Source of the DNA: Prosthecobacter sp.
Lineage (GTDB): Bacteria; Verrucomicrobiota; Verrucomicrobiia; Verrucomicrobiales; Verrucomicrobiaceae
Length of the DNA: 64,000 nt
Assembly (NCBI RefSeq): GCF_020439865.1
Contig: NZ_JAGRPF010000051.1
Span: 1-64,000 of the forward strand
Direction of reading: 5' to 3'
Shown: in pieces, positions 1 to 9,105 of the stretch
Layout of the letters: every line of letters starts with the position of its first letter
How positions within the stretch are numbered: the stretch's first letter is position 1
Notes under the pieces: model-generated
The model's database searches: none
Told to the model about the DNA's origin: nothing
Seen by the model: only the letters and a program-made list of their open reading frames with translations
Made by a program: the position numbers and the translations under genes

Positions 1-502
1 CGTAGGTCTCCTGATAGACGACGAGGCCTTCTGCACCCGCCTTGACCATACGCTCATACTCCGGCGCCTCCATGGGTCCGACCTCGATGCCGATCGTCGG
101 CACCAAGTCACGCAGCGCACGGATGCACTCCTCGAGATAACCTTCGCTGACAAAGCGCGGATGCTCGCCCGCCACGAGCAGGATGTTGCGGAAGCCCTGC
201 TCGACGAGATGCTTTGCCTCGGCGATGACCTGATCCACCGTCAGCGTCACGCGCAGGATCGCGTTGTTGTCGCGCGAGAAGCCGCAGTAGCTGCAGTTGT
301 TCACGCATTCGTTCGAGACATACAGCGGCGCGAACAGCCGCATCGTCTTCCCAAAATTTCGCCGCGTGATGATCTGCGACTCGCGCGCCATCGCCTCGAT
401 CTGCGCCGGTGCCTTGGGCTCCAGCAACGCCGCAAACCGCTCCATCAGCGGCGATTTGCGCGCCGGGAGGGCATCAAGCGTGGGAATGAAGGAGGTTTGC
501 AT
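1..502 (-). CDS. thiH: 2-iminoacetate synthase ThiH, 5' part (runs off window)
   Basis: Radical-SAM enzyme that cleaves tyrosine to dehydroglycine for the thiazole ring of thiamine. Reading the minus strand from the ATG at 502 gives 167 codons without a stop to the window edge. After about 50 residues comes LYVSNECVNNCSYCGF, the CX3CX2C cluster motif in the form typical of ThiH and its relatives (HydG and NosL also belong to this group). A conserved stretch ending VGPMEAPEYE follows. The start is supported by the match of the N-terminus to the family; no strong Shine-Dalgarno is seen. It lies 46 bp downstream of the VOC gene on the same strand. HydG is the main alternative, but no hydrogenase gene is near. 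The C-terminal half is outside the window. Confidence 0.85.
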   Translation of the reverse strand, partial: MQTSFIPTLDALPARKSPLMERFAALLEPKAPAQIEAMARESQIITRRNFGKTMRLFAPLYVSNECVNNCSYCGFSRDNNAILRVTLTVDQVIAEAKHLVEQGFRNILLVAGEHPRFVSEGYLEECIRALRDLVPTIGIEVGPMEAPEYERMVKAGAEGLVVYQETY

Positions 503-548
503 CGGGGCTGCTTTGAATAATCCGCAATCCGGCCTCTGCAATCCACAA

Positions 549-896
549 TCACCCAACATACTGAGTGATGAACACCTCGTTCCCCTCGGCATCGCGGAAG
601 ACACCCAGCAGGATCGGTTCGCCTTCGCGCTGCTGGGGGGATTGCAGGATCTTGGCGCCTGCCCTGGCGATCTTGTCCGCCATCGCCAGCACGTCCCCGT
701 ATTGAAAGCTGAGTCCCGTCGGATTTCGCGAGCCGTCGTGGCCTCCATGCAGGGCGATGATGGCATCGCCGTGACGAAGTTCAGTCCAGAAATCGCTCAC
801 AAAAATCTCGTCGAGGCCGATCACATCACGGTAAAAAGCCACGGCACGCTTCATGTCGGCGGCCATCAGCATGAACTTCACTTTCTCGGGTTTCAT
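549..896 (-). CDS. VOC (glyoxalase/bleomycin-resistance) family protein
   Basis: Small 115-residue single-domain protein of the vicinal oxygen chelate fold. The N-terminus (VKFMLMAADMKRAVAFYRD) is the typical first beta-alpha unit. The end (FRDAEGNEVFITQYV) is the usual last strand, with an acidic residue preceding GNE. Such proteins bind a metal and act as lyases, isomerases or resistance proteins; the substrate cannot be told from sequence. It is a paralogue-like relative of the VOC protein at 40307-40657, which shares the A-A-D-M-x-R-A-V-x-F-Y start. It is transcribed toward thiH and divergently from the S13 peptidase gene, with an 89-bp shared upstream region. Confidence 0.8.
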   Translation of the reverse strand: MKPEKVKFMLMAADMKRAVAFYRDVIGLDEIFVSDFWTELRHGDAIIALHGGHDGSRNPTGLSFQYGDVLAMADKIARAGAKILQSPQQREGEPILLGVFRDAEGNEVFITQYVG

Positions 897-951
897 GGCG
901 GCGAATTAGAGCCGTTCACCGAAGTTCCGCAATTCCCGGCTTTCGCCGGGC

Positions 952-979
952 TTGGTCCTATGTCGTTTCCGGTTACAAT
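952..979 (+). promoter_or_regulatory. Possible promoter giving a leaderless dacB-like mRNA
   Basis: TACAAT at 974-979 is a good -10 hexamer and ends six bases before the ATG at 986, so transcription would begin at or next to the start codon. The upstream TTGGTC at 952-957 is only a weak -35 (three of six), with a 16-base spacer. No Shine-Dalgarno is present. This is inference only. Confidence 0.25.
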
Positions 980-985
980 CAGCCC

Positions 986-2371
986 ATGCTGAAAAACATC
1001 ATTCTCATGCTGCTGGCCTCCGCCCTGGCCGCTTTGCTGCTGCTGCGTCGCGAGGTTGTGCCCGTGCCTGCGCCCCCGGAGCCACCAGCACCGCGTTTTC
1101 CTGAACTGGCGTCGTTGCTGAACGAAGCGCGTGCGAATCCGGCGCTCGCCGGAGCTGCCGTCGGCTTCTGCCTCATCGACTCGAAAGGCGAGGTGGTGGA
1201 GGAGGACCATGCGGAGACGGCCTTCATCCCTGCGTCCAGTCTCAAAACACTCACCACCGCCACCGCACTTGAGATCCTTGGCCCGGACTTTCATTTCTCG
1301 ACCACGCTCAAAGCCACCGCGCCCATCGAAGCGGGTGTTCTCCGTGGTGATCTCGTCATCGTTGGTGGAGGTGATCCGATGCTGTCGATGGAAGACTTGG
1401 AGACGTGGGCGAAAGAACTGAAGAAGCGCGGCCTGCGCATGGTCACCGGTCGTGTGCGTGGTGATGCCCGCATCTTCTCCGGCAGTCTCTACGGCGACTT
1501 TTGGAACTGGGGCGATATCGGCAACGGCTACGGCAGCGGCGTGGCCGGTCTCAATCTGAATCACAACCGATACGCGCTCGCTTTTCGCGCAGGCGAAACA
1601 GTCGGCTCACCGGCAACACTGCTGGGCATCAGTGTCGACGTGCCGGAGGTCGATTGGAGCAACGAAGTCACCACCGGCGCCAAGGATTCCGGTGATGGTG
1701 TCGTCATTCATGGCGGTGAGAAAACGAACGCGATTCACCTGCGCGGCACCGTGCCGCTGGGTGCGGAGAAGTTTGGGGTGAACGGCGCCGTGCCTGATCC
1801 CGTGCGCTTTGCCACGCATCAGTTCAGTCAAATACTGGCTGCCCAAGGTGTTCAAATCGGCGGGGGCAAGGTCAGCGAGGCCGAACCCAAGCACGAACTC
1901 ATCAAACACGATTCGCCGCCGCTGATTGAAATCATCAAAAGCATCCACGCCACTTCCGACAACCAAGAAACCGAATGCGTCTATCGCATGCTCGGCGTGA
2001 AGGCTGGCAAAGCGCCCGATGTGGTGATTCGTGAGCATTGGAAACCTCGCGGCCTCGATTTCATCGGGCTGCGCATGGAAGACGGCTGCGGCCTCGCACG
2101 TGCCGATTTCATTCGCCCGCTCGATCTCGCCCGTCTGCAGTTTCTCGCCGGAACCGGGCCGCAGGGTGCTGCGTACAAGGACTCGCTGCTCGCGAAAGAC
2201 GGCCTGCGCTGGAAAGGCGGTGCCATGTCCGGCATCCGCACCTACACCGGCTTCGCGCAGAGCAAATCCGGTGGGGAATTCTGCTACGCGCTCATGGTGA
2301 ACCATTACCTTGATGGCAAGACAGTCTCCGAATTTAGCCAGCGCGTGATGGATGCGATGACGGGGCTGTGA
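986..2371 (+). CDS. Peptidase S13 family D-Ala-D-Ala carboxypeptidase (PBP4/DacB-like)
   Basis: A 461-residue exported penicillin-binding protein that trims or cleaves peptidoglycan cross-links in the periplasm. An N-terminal hydrophobic segment (about residues 4-21) is followed by a Pro-rich linker. The SxxK catalytic motif is S84-S85-L86-K87 in a typical PASSLKTLTTA context. A SDN triad occurs in HATSDNQETE. The usual third motif K-T-G appears as K-G-G in WKGGAMSGIRTYTGFA, so the threonine is replaced; this may reduce beta-lactam binding or be normal for the lineage. Length agrees with the family (about 450-500). The gene ends 3 bp from the convergent DUF1080 gene with no terminator between them. 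Confidence 0.85.
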   Translation: MLKNIILMLLASALAALLLLRREVVPVPAPPEPPAPRFPELASLLNEARANPALAGAAVGFCLIDSKGEVVEEDHAETAFIPASSLKTLTTATALEILGPDFHFSTTLKATAPIEAGVLRGDLVIVGGGDPMLSMEDLETWAKELKKRGLRMVTGRVRGDARIFSGSLYGDFWNWGDIGNGYGSGVAGLNLNHNRYALAFRAGETVGSPATLLGISVDVPEVDWSNEVTTGAKDSGDGVVIHGGEKTNAIHLRGTVPLGAEKFGVNGAVPDPVRFATHQFSQILAAQGVQIGGGKVSEAEPKHELIKHDSPPLIEIIKSIHATSDNQETECVYRMLGVKAGKAPDVVIREHWKPRGLDFIGLRMEDGCGLARADFIRPLDLARLQFLAGTGPQGAAYKDSLLAKDGLRWKGGAMSGIRTYTGFAQSKSGGEFCYALMVNHYLDGKTVSEFSQRVMDAMTGL

Positions 2372-2374
2372 GGA

Positions 2375-3007
2375 CTACTTCAGTTCCTGAATTCGCAGGT
2401 TGCGGAACTTGTAGGTCTGCCCTTTCTCGCCGTGATGCTGGATGGCGATCACGCCGCTGGCGTCGACGTCGTCTTCCACGCCGGTCGTCAGCACGCCGTT
2501 GACGAAAATCTTGAGGCTCTTGCCGCGGCACTCGATGCGGTAGGTGTTCCAGTCATTGCGCTTGAATGCATCGCCCGCACGGGCACGGAAGGCGTCTTCG
2601 CTCTCCTTGTTGCCCTTGATCGGGCTGATGAACCACATGCGGCGGCCTTCATCATACAAACCGCCGCTCCACTTGCGCTTCGGGTCGCCGTCCACCTCGG
2701 CCTGATAGCCGAAGACCTTGTTCTTCTCAACATGCGCACGGAACATGAAGCCGCTGTTCGCCTGGCCTTCGGGCAGCAGGATGTCGGCTTCAAAAATGAA
2801 GTCGCCGTAGGTCTTCTCGGTCACGACAAAGAACTTCTTCTCGCCCGTTAGGTGAATCTCGCCGTTCACGACTTCGATTTGTCCCCAGTCATACGGATTC
2901 TTCCAGCCTGCCATCGTCTTGCCATCAAACAATGACACCCAGTCCTCCGCGAGGGCAGGAATGGAAACGGCGAGGGCGAGAGCGGCGAGGAGGAGATGCT
3001 TTTTCAT
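2375..3007 (-). CDS. Secreted DUF1080 (3-keto-disaccharide hydrolase-like) protein
   Basis: Residues 1-20 (MKKHLLLAALALAVSIPALA) are a clear signal peptide, which decides the start at 3007 rather than the in-frame ATG 27 bases upstream. The mature part begins WVSLFDGKTMAGWKNP, the hallmark opening of DUF1080, a concanavalin-like beta-sandwich found in great numbers in Verrucomicrobia and Planctomycetes. Some members hydrolyse 3-keto-glycosides; others may only bind glycans. Later features are SGFMFRAHVEKNK and the terminal GEKGQTYKFRNLRIQEL. The product is 210 residues, a single domain. It is expected to act in the periplasm or outside the cell. The precise substrate is unknown. Confidence 0.85.
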   Translation of the reverse strand: MKKHLLLAALALAVSIPALAEDWVSLFDGKTMAGWKNPYDWGQIEVVNGEIHLTGEKKFFVVTEKTYGDFIFEADILLPEGQANSGFMFRAHVEKNKVFGYQAEVDGDPKRKWSGGLYDEGRRMWFISPIKGNKESEDAFRARAGDAFKRNDWNTYRIECRGKSLKIFVNGVLTTGVEDDVDASGVIAIQHHGEKGQTYKFRNLRIQELK

Positions 3008-3077
3008 GTTGGAAGCTGGATCAAAGCCACACATGAGGCTGCGTCAATGTATCCTGTGTCGCTTGCTTTACTTGATC

Positions 3078-4601
3078 CTAGGTTCCGCCACGAAGGGTTC
3101 CGGCAACCTTCGGGATGGCCATTTTGGTGGAGTTTCCTGAGCCGCTGTCACGATTGTAGCCGCCGCCCAGAGCTTTGTATGCCTTCACATAGGCGCTGAG
3201 CTGCTGCTGCTTGAGTTCAATGAGATCGAGTTTCGATTCGAGCGCGTCACGCTGGGTGAACAGCACTTCGGTGTAGTCCGCCCGGGCGTTGTTGAAGAGC
3301 TGCCCGGCGATCGAGATGGAGTCATAGAGCGCCTGCACCTGCTGGCTCTTGAGGTTGAAGCTCTGGCTGTAGTTTCTGATTTGAGCCATCTGGTTCACGA
3401 CCTCGACGTAAGCCTTGAGGACAGTCTGCTGGTAGGTGTAGATCGCTCCCACCTGGCGCGCGGTAGCGCCGTTGTAGGCTGCTTTGATGGCGCTCCTGTT
3501 GATCAGCGGAGCCATCACGTTCGAAGCGGCACCATAGATGACGGATGCCGGCGCATTGAATGCGGATCCCAGAGTGAAGGAGTTCAAGCCGAGTGCAGCG
3601 GATATATTGAGAGACGGGTAGAAACGCGCGGCGGCGGCTTTTACCTCCAGACCGGCTGCCACCAGTTCCATTTCCGCCTGACGGACGTCAGGTCTGTTCC
3701 GCAACAACTCCGCCGGCAGTCCTGCATGTACACCGGTCAACATCAGGTTGTCGAAACCCGAGGTGCTGCGTTTGACCCGCTGAGGATAGCGACCGGCGAG
3801 GTAATTGAGCTTGTTTTCCGTCACGATGATCTGCTGCTGAATCTTATAGAGACGGCTTCGGTTCTTCAGCACTTCGGCTTCGAATCGTTTCACTGCGAGT
3901 TCAGTCACACGCCCGCCCGCCTTCTGCAGTCTCACCGCTTCAAGCGCGCTTTGCTGGACCTCAATCATGGATTTGAGAATGGCCAGCTGGTTGTCCAGTG
4001 CGAGCAGCTCGTAATAAGAGTTGGCGATCTCCGCGACGATGTTCGTCACCATGAAGTTCCGCCCTTGCTGGGTGGCAAGGTAACGCAGAATCGCCGCGTC
4101 CCGCTCATTGCGGAGCTTTCGCCAGATATCCACCTCCCACTCGAAATCTGCACCTAGTGCAAAATTGGGAAGAGGAGAAGGGATCTTGCCGCCCGGCTTG
4201 ATCTCATTGTTGATGTTGTCTTCGACTGCTCCGTCACGCGTGTAGCGTCCCACCTTGTCCAGGCCGGCGCTGCTGCCGAAGGTGAGGAATGGGAAAATGG
4301 CCCCCTTGCGTCCCAGCACCTCGCTCTTGGACACTGCGATCTCCTGCAGGAGGATGTTCAGCTCCTGGTTGTTCTCCAATGCGGTGCCGATGAGGGAGGT
4401 CAGGTTGGGATCTTTGAAGTACTCCCGCCAGCCTACCAATGCGGTGTTCTTCGAAGCTTCGGCGATGGGGTACTTGGCAGGCAGGGGCGGGTCACTCATC
4501 GGCAGGCCGCCTCGTTTGAGTGAAACACACCCCTGGACCGTCAGGAACAGGCACATGGCACCTGCTGTCAGAAAACTCTTTTTCATGGATTTGATCTTCA
4601 T
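3078..4601 (-). CDS. RND efflux outer-membrane lipoprotein (OprM/NodT family)
   Basis: A 507-residue TolC-like outer-membrane channel for a tripartite efflux pump. The N-terminus has a signal with lipobox LTVQGC, placing the acylated cysteine at residue 25. The family trait of two repeated helical halves is visible: KSEVLGRKGAIFPFLTFG in the first half and ELVAAGLEVKAAAARFYPSL in the second, the latter followed by typical PxLN-like residues. The C-terminus (AYVKAYKALGGGYNR) is characteristic of NodT proteins. It is the third gene of the operon, starting 10 bp after the pump gene stops. A second ATG at 4586 is possible and would shorten the signal by five residues. Confidence 0.92.
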   Translation of the reverse strand: MKIKSMKKSFLTAGAMCLFLTVQGCVSLKRGGLPMSDPPLPAKYPIAEASKNTALVGWREYFKDPNLTSLIGTALENNQELNILLQEIAVSKSEVLGRKGAIFPFLTFGSSAGLDKVGRYTRDGAVEDNINNEIKPGGKIPSPLPNFALGADFEWEVDIWRKLRNERDAAILRYLATQQGRNFMVTNIVAEIANSYYELLALDNQLAILKSMIEVQQSALEAVRLQKAGGRVTELAVKRFEAEVLKNRSRLYKIQQQIIVTENKLNYLAGRYPQRVKRSTSGFDNLMLTGVHAGLPAELLRNRPDVRQAEMELVAAGLEVKAAAARFYPSLNISAALGLNSFTLGSAFNAPASVIYGAASNVMAPLINRSAIKAAYNGATARQVGAIYTYQQTVLKAYVEVVNQMAQIRNYSQSFNLKSQQVQALYDSISIAGQLFNNARADYTEVLFTQRDALESKLDLIELKQQQLSAYVKAYKALGGGYNRDSGSGNSTKMAIPKVAGTLRGGT

Positions 4602-4610
4602 TTTAAAGTG

Positions 4611-7600
4611 TCAGTCGTACTCTCCTCGTTCACTCAGCGGTGTTTCGGACTCGTCAGGGAGGAGTTTCCCTCGGGAGGCGATTGTTCCGAAAATGTAATA
4701 CAGTCCGGGAACCACCAGCAGGCCCATCATCGTTCCCAGGAACATGCCGCCGGCCGCCGAGGCACCGATGGTTTTGTTGGCGATGGCTCCTGCACCGTGC
4801 GCGCGAAGCAGCGGAACCATGCCGGCGATGAACGCAAACGAGGTCATCAGAATCGGCCGGAGCCTCACCCGGGCGCCTTCGATGGCCGCCTCGAGGATGC
4901 TGAGCCCCTCTTGATGCCTTTGCTGGGCAAATTCGACGATCAGGATCGCGTTTTTGCCCAGGAGGCCCACAAGCATGATGATGCCCACCTGCGCGTAGAT
5001 GTCGTTGTTCAATCCCATGCCTTTCAAAAGGAGGAAGGAACCCATCACACCGATGGGCAGCGAGAGAATTACAGCCATGGGCAGGGTGAAGCTTTCGTAC
5101 TGGCCCACCAGCACCATGTAAACGAAGGCCAGAACGATGATGAAGATGTAAATGGATTCGTTCCCGCGCGCGACTTCGTCAAAAGACAGGCCGAGCCAGC
5201 CGATGCCAAAGCCGCGCGGCAGGACTTCCTTCGCCGCAGCCTCGATCGCCTTGATCGCATCGCCGCTGCTGTAGCCGTCAGCGGGAGCACACTGAATGGT
5301 CGGAGCCGGGTAGACATTGTATCGGGTGATCTCATTCAGGCCCTGCTTTGGCACCAGTTTCATGAAGGCTGAATAGGGAACCATCTCGCCCCTGTCGTTG
5401 GCGACATACAGATCCTGGAGATCCTTCGGCAGTTTGCGGTACTTGGGCTCGGCCTGCACATACAGCTTGAAGAACTGGCCGAACTTGATGAAGCCCTGCT
5501 CGTAGGTGCTTCCGATCATGATGCCAAGATTGTCCATCGCCTTGCCGATGGAGACGCCTTTTTGCATCGCCACCTTGTTGTCGATGATGATCTCCTGCTG
5601 TGGATAGGCTGAGCTGAAGAACGTGAACACACCGCGCAGCTCCTTGCGCTTGAGCAGCGCCTCCATGAACTCGTTGGTCACCACCTGCAGCCGGTCGTAG
5701 TCGCCGGTGTTGGTCTTGTCCAGCATTCGGAACGAAATGCCGCCGGCCGCGCCGTAGCCGGGCACTGCCGGAGGTTCGTAGAACTCGAGGTTCACACCGG
5801 CGATCTCTTTGCACTTCTCCTCCAGTTCAGCGATGATTTCAGGCGCTGTTTTTTTGCGCTCCGACCAGTTCTTGAGGTTGATCAGACAGGTGCCGGCGTT
5901 GGAACCACGGCCTTCGGTCAGCACTTCGTAACCTGCGAGGGACGTCACAGACGTCACGCCCTCGATCTGCTTGGCGATCTTCTCCAGTTCGACGGACTTT
6001 TGATACGTTCTCTCCAGGGTTGATCCGGGAGGAGTCTGTAGAATCGCATAGATCATGCCCTGGTCTTCCGCCGGGATGAATCCGGCGGCGAGCTGCTGGT
6101 TGATGAAATAGATGGCCGCCGCCGCCGCTCCCAAAACGCCGAACGTCAGGATTCGGCGATGAACGATCCGTTTGAGAAGCGCGACGTAAATGTCGGTGAC
6201 TTTCTCGAACACGATGTTGAAGCCATGGAGCAACCACCCGATCGGCCCTTTGGGGCTGTGATGATGGTCCGGCTTTCTCAGGATCATGGCGCACAAGACC
6301 GGCGTGAGTGAGAGTGCCATGACGCCCGATAGTACAATCGCCACCGCCATGGTGATGGAGAACTGTCTGTAGAAGACACCCACAGGACCGCTCATGAAGG
6401 TAACTGGAACGAACACGGCGGTCATGACGAGCGTGATCGCGATTACGGCACCGGAGATTTCGTGCAGCACCATCTGTGTCGCACGATACGGCGACATGTC
6501 GGTTCCATGCATCTTGGCGTGCACGGCCTCTACCACGACGATGGGGTCGTCCACCACGATGCCGATGGCCAGCACCAGCGCGAAGAGCGTGATCAGATTG
6601 ATGGTCACGCCGAACTGCTGCATCAGGAAGAAGGCGCCCACCAACGAGACCGGCACGGCGAGGGTCGGAATGAGAGTGGAACGCCAGTCTCCCAGGAACA
6701 CGAACACCACCAGAGCCACGAGGACGAATGCCTCGATCAGCGTGTGGAGCACCTGCTCAATGGATGCGTCGAGGAAGTTCGACACGTCATAACTGATCTC
6801 GTAGTCCATGCCCGGAGGGAACATGTCCTTTTTGAACTCCCCGAGTTTCTCCTTGAGCTCCTTGATGACCTCGTGGGCGTTGGTGCCAAAGCTCTGTTTG
6901 ATCACGATGGCGGCGGAAGGATGACCGTCGATATCTGAATAAAGATCATAGAACTCACTGCCGAGTTCGACTGAGGCCACGTCTTTGAGGCGCAGCAGCT
7001 CCCCTTTCTCAGTCGCCCGCAGAATGACGTTTTCATACTGCTCGGCCTCATTGTATCGTCCTATGTAAGTCAGCACATATTCCAATGACTGCGAGGTCTT
7101 GCTGTCTGCTCGTCCTATTCGTCCGGGAGATCCGATCATGCTCTGCTCCTTGAGCGCCTCCATGACCTCCTCTGTGGCGACGTTGTAGGCGCGCATGCGG
7201 TCCGGCTTGAGCCAGATTCGCATCGCGTACTGACGTGTGCCCAGGATCTTGACGAATCCGACCCCGCGGGTGCGCTGCAGCTCCGGCACAAGGTTGATGT
7301 ACCCGTAGTTGAACAGGAACTTCATGTCCGCGTTTTTGTCCGTGCTGTAGAGGTTCACGAACATCAGCATGTTCGGAGTGAGGTTCATCACGATGATGCC
7401 CTCCCGCTGAACCAGCGGGGGAAGGCGGCTCATCACCTGGTTGACGCGGTTCATCACGTTCACCGTCGCCTGGTTGGGATCGGTGCCCATGTGGAAGATG
7501 ACCTGAATGGTCGCCTCGCCCGCGCTGGTGGCGTCGGAGGTCATGTATTTCATGTCCGGCACCCCGTTGATGGAGCGCTCGAGCGGAATCAGGCACGACT

Positions 7601-7775
7601 CTTCGAGCACTTTCGCGCTCGCGCCGGGGTAGTCCAGAGTCACCATGACCACCACGGGGGCCACGTCAGGGAACTGGGAGATGGGCAGCGTGACGATCGA
7701 AAGCGTGCCCAGGAACAGGATGATCAGCGAGATCACGATGGCCAGTGCAGGCCTGTGCAGGATCTTCGTAAACAT
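4611..7775 (-). CDS. RND efflux pump, inner-membrane permease (AcrB/HAE1 family)
   Basis: A 1054-residue proton-driven exporter, full length for the HAE1 family. It starts MFTKILHRPALAIVISLIIL (first membrane helix) and continues with LPISQFPDVAP, the usual periplasmic entry. The proton-relay pair D409-D410 lies in GIVVDDPIVVVEAV at the position equivalent to AcrB D407/D408. This favours hydrophobic or drug export; heavy-metal CzcA-type pumps have a different helix 4 motif. The C-terminal half repeats the layout, with GLLGKNAILIVEFAQQ and VRLRPILMTSFAFIAG. It sits between the adaptor (15 bp gap) and the channel (9 bp gap), so assembly of all three is expected. No local regulator is recognised. 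Confidence 0.95.
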   Translation of the reverse strand: MFTKILHRPALAIVISLIILFLGTLSIVTLPISQFPDVAPVVVMVTLDYPGASAKVLEESCLIPLERSINGVPDMKYMTSDATSAGEATIQVIFHMGTDPNQATVNVMNRVNQVMSRLPPLVQREGIIVMNLTPNMLMFVNLYSTDKNADMKFLFNYGYINLVPELQRTRGVGFVKILGTRQYAMRIWLKPDRMRAYNVATEEVMEALKEQSMIGSPGRIGRADSKTSQSLEYVLTYIGRYNEAEQYENVILRATEKGELLRLKDVASVELGSEFYDLYSDIDGHPSAAIVIKQSFGTNAHEVIKELKEKLGEFKKDMFPPGMDYEISYDVSNFLDASIEQVLHTLIEAFVLVALVVFVFLGDWRSTLIPTLAVPVSLVGAFFLMQQFGVTINLITLFALVLAIGIVVDDPIVVVEAVHAKMHGTDMSPYRATQMVLHEISGAVIAITLVMTAVFVPVTFMSGPVGVFYRQFSITMAVAIVLSGVMALSLTPVLCAMILRKPDHHHSPKGPIGWLLHGFNIVFEKVTDIYVALLKRIVHRRILTFGVLGAAAAAIYFINQQLAAGFIPAEDQGMIYAILQTPPGSTLERTYQKSVELEKIAKQIEGVTSVTSLAGYEVLTEGRGSNAGTCLINLKNWSERKKTAPEIIAELEEKCKEIAGVNLEFYEPPAVPGYGAAGGISFRMLDKTNTGDYDRLQVVTNEFMEALLKRKELRGVFTFFSSAYPQQEIIIDNKVAMQKGVSIGKAMDNLGIMIGSTYEQGFIKFGQFFKLYVQAEPKYRKLPKDLQDLYVANDRGEMVPYSAFMKLVPKQGLNEITRYNVYPAPTIQCAPADGYSSGDAIKAIEAAAKEVLPRGFGIGWLGLSFDEVARGNESIYIFIIVLAFVYMVLVGQYESFTLPMAVILSLPIGVMGSFLLLKGMGLNNDIYAQVGIIMLVGLLGKNAILIVEFAQQRHQEGLSILEAAIEGARVRLRPILMTSFAFIAGMVPLLRAHGAGAIANKTIGASAAGGMFLGTMMGLLVVPGLYYIFGTIASRGKLLPDESETPLSERGEYD

Positions 7776-7790
7776 GGTCAGATGGGATGG

Positions 7791-8918
7791 TTATTCCGCC
7801 CGGAGCTTCAGGTGCTTGATGGCTTCCGCCGGTTCCTCAAATTCATACTGGGCCTTCTCGCCGTTTCGGGCGTGCCTCAATCCTTCCAGGACGATCTTGT
7901 CGTTCTCGTTCAGACCGTCGCTGACGATGAAAAGATCTTCCAGTTCCTCCTCAATCTGGATGCGCTGCTGCGACACGATGTCGTCCTTGTCCACGACGAA
8001 CACATAGTGGTGGTCCAGGATTTCATAGGTGCACTTCTGCGGGATCAGCAGCGCACCTTTGACCAATTTTTTCATCTGAATGTTGCCGGTCTCGCCGTGT
8101 CTGAGAAGACCTTCGGGATTCGGGAAATCGGCCCGGAACATGATGGTGCCGGTCTGGTTGTTAAACTCCGCCTCGATCGCGTTGATTTTTCCCCGGTGCC
8201 TGAACGTCGCGCCGTTGGCCATGACGAGTTCGACGGCCTTTCTTTCCTCAGGCTGTTCTTGGGAGACATAGTCCAGATACTCGGCCTCAGGGACGTTGAA
8301 GTAGACCCACATCTCGCTGTTGTCGGACAAGGTGGTCAGCAGGTCGCCTTCTTCCACCAGGCTACCCTGCCGCACGAGCAGGCGGTCAAGCAGTCCGGAA
8401 AACGGAGCTTTGATGTTGGTGAAGCCCAGATGTGTTTGGGCCAGGTTCACCTCCGCCTGGGCCTTCTCCAGTTCGGCCTTTGCGATCGCCAGTTCCTGCT
8501 CGGAAACCACCTTGCTGTCCGCCAGTCGTTTTGTGTTCAGGTATTTCACTTCGGCGACACGGGCCTCAGCTTCCGCCTTTCTCAACTCGGCCTGGTAAAC
8601 AAGCGGCAGAATCTTGAACATCGGCGCGCCTTCCTTGATTCGTTGGCCTTCTTTGACGTGGGTTGCGTCCAGATAGCCACGTTCCAAGGCTCGAATCTCA
8701 ATGTTTTGGATGGAATGGATCTGGCACACGTAGTCACGCGTGACGATCGTGTCCTTTTTCAGTGGTCGGGTCACGATCAGCTTTGACTCTTCCTCGTCGT
8801 GCTCATGCACCTCCGCATGTCCCTCATGACATCCGCTCAGTAAAACAGCGGACAGCATGCCGGTGAGCATCAACAGTTTCCAATTGGCGGAGTTCGGTGT
8901 TTCGGTCTTTTTCATCAT
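7791..8918 (-). CDS. RND efflux periplasmic adaptor (membrane fusion protein), lipoprotein
   Basis: This protein links the RND pump to the outer channel. With the start at 8918 it has 375 residues. The lipobox LLSGC puts the lipid-modified cysteine at residue 30, and an upstream start would add a non-signal extension. The coiled-coil hairpin is seen around AELRKAEAEARVAEVKYL to ELEKAQAEVNLAQTHLGF. It is followed by the lipoyl half-motif TNIKAPFSGLLDRLLVRQG and the beta-barrel region ending LIPQKCTYE. Unusually, the stretch just after the lipid anchor is rich in His and acidic residues (five His in about 12 residues), suggesting metal binding. It is first of the three operon genes. Tandem ATGs at 8918 and 8915 make the exact start uncertain by one residue. 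Confidence 0.9.
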   Translation of the reverse strand: MMKKTETPNSANWKLLMLTGMLSAVLLSGCHEGHAEVHEHDEEESKLIVTRPLKKDTIVTRDYVCQIHSIQNIEIRALERGYLDATHVKEGQRIKEGAPMFKILPLVYQAELRKAEAEARVAEVKYLNTKRLADSKVVSEQELAIAKAELEKAQAEVNLAQTHLGFTNIKAPFSGLLDRLLVRQGSLVEEGDLLTTLSDNSEMWVYFNVPEAEYLDYVSQEQPEERKAVELVMANGATFRHRGKINAIEAEFNNQTGTIMFRADFPNPEGLLRHGETGNIQMKKLVKGALLIPQKCTYEILDHHYVFVVDKDDIVSQQRIQIEEELEDLFIVSDGLNENDKIVLEGLRHARNGEKAQYEFEEPAEAIKHLKLRAE

Positions 8919-8925
8919 GGTAAGA

Positions 8926-9105
8926 TCACGCTTTCGCGCGGTTGAGGACGCTGTTGCTGCAAAGATCAAATGCCGACGATTCGGCGAGGTGATTGACGGG
9001 CCGCTTAAGTTTGCGGTTCATCAGTGCTCGGGTGAGCAATTCTTCAGCGGCAGTTGTCCGGACAGGACTGCTGTCACTTGAGCGAGGGTGATGTGGGGCT
9101 TTCAT
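8926..9105 (-). CDS. Possible 59-residue small protein upstream of the RND operon
   Basis: An open frame of 59 codons from the ATG at 9105 to a TGA at 8926, ending seven bases before the adaptor start. The product is hydrophilic (ending SAFDLCSNSVLNRAKA), has no membrane segment and resembles no family I recognise. Its position suggests a leader gene translationally linked to the operon, or the eroded end of a lost regulator. There is no Shine-Dalgarno, and an internal ATG would leave only 31 residues. It may be chance. Confidence 0.25.
   Translation of the reverse strand: MKAPHHPRSSDSSPVRTTAAEELLTRALMNRKLKRPVNHLAESSAFDLCSNSVLNRAKA

Noticed and set aside
4611..7775. Heavy-metal (CzcA-type) RND pump
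   Set aside because: The helix 4 region is GIVVDDPIVVVEAV, the DD pair of the HAE1 drug-type family.
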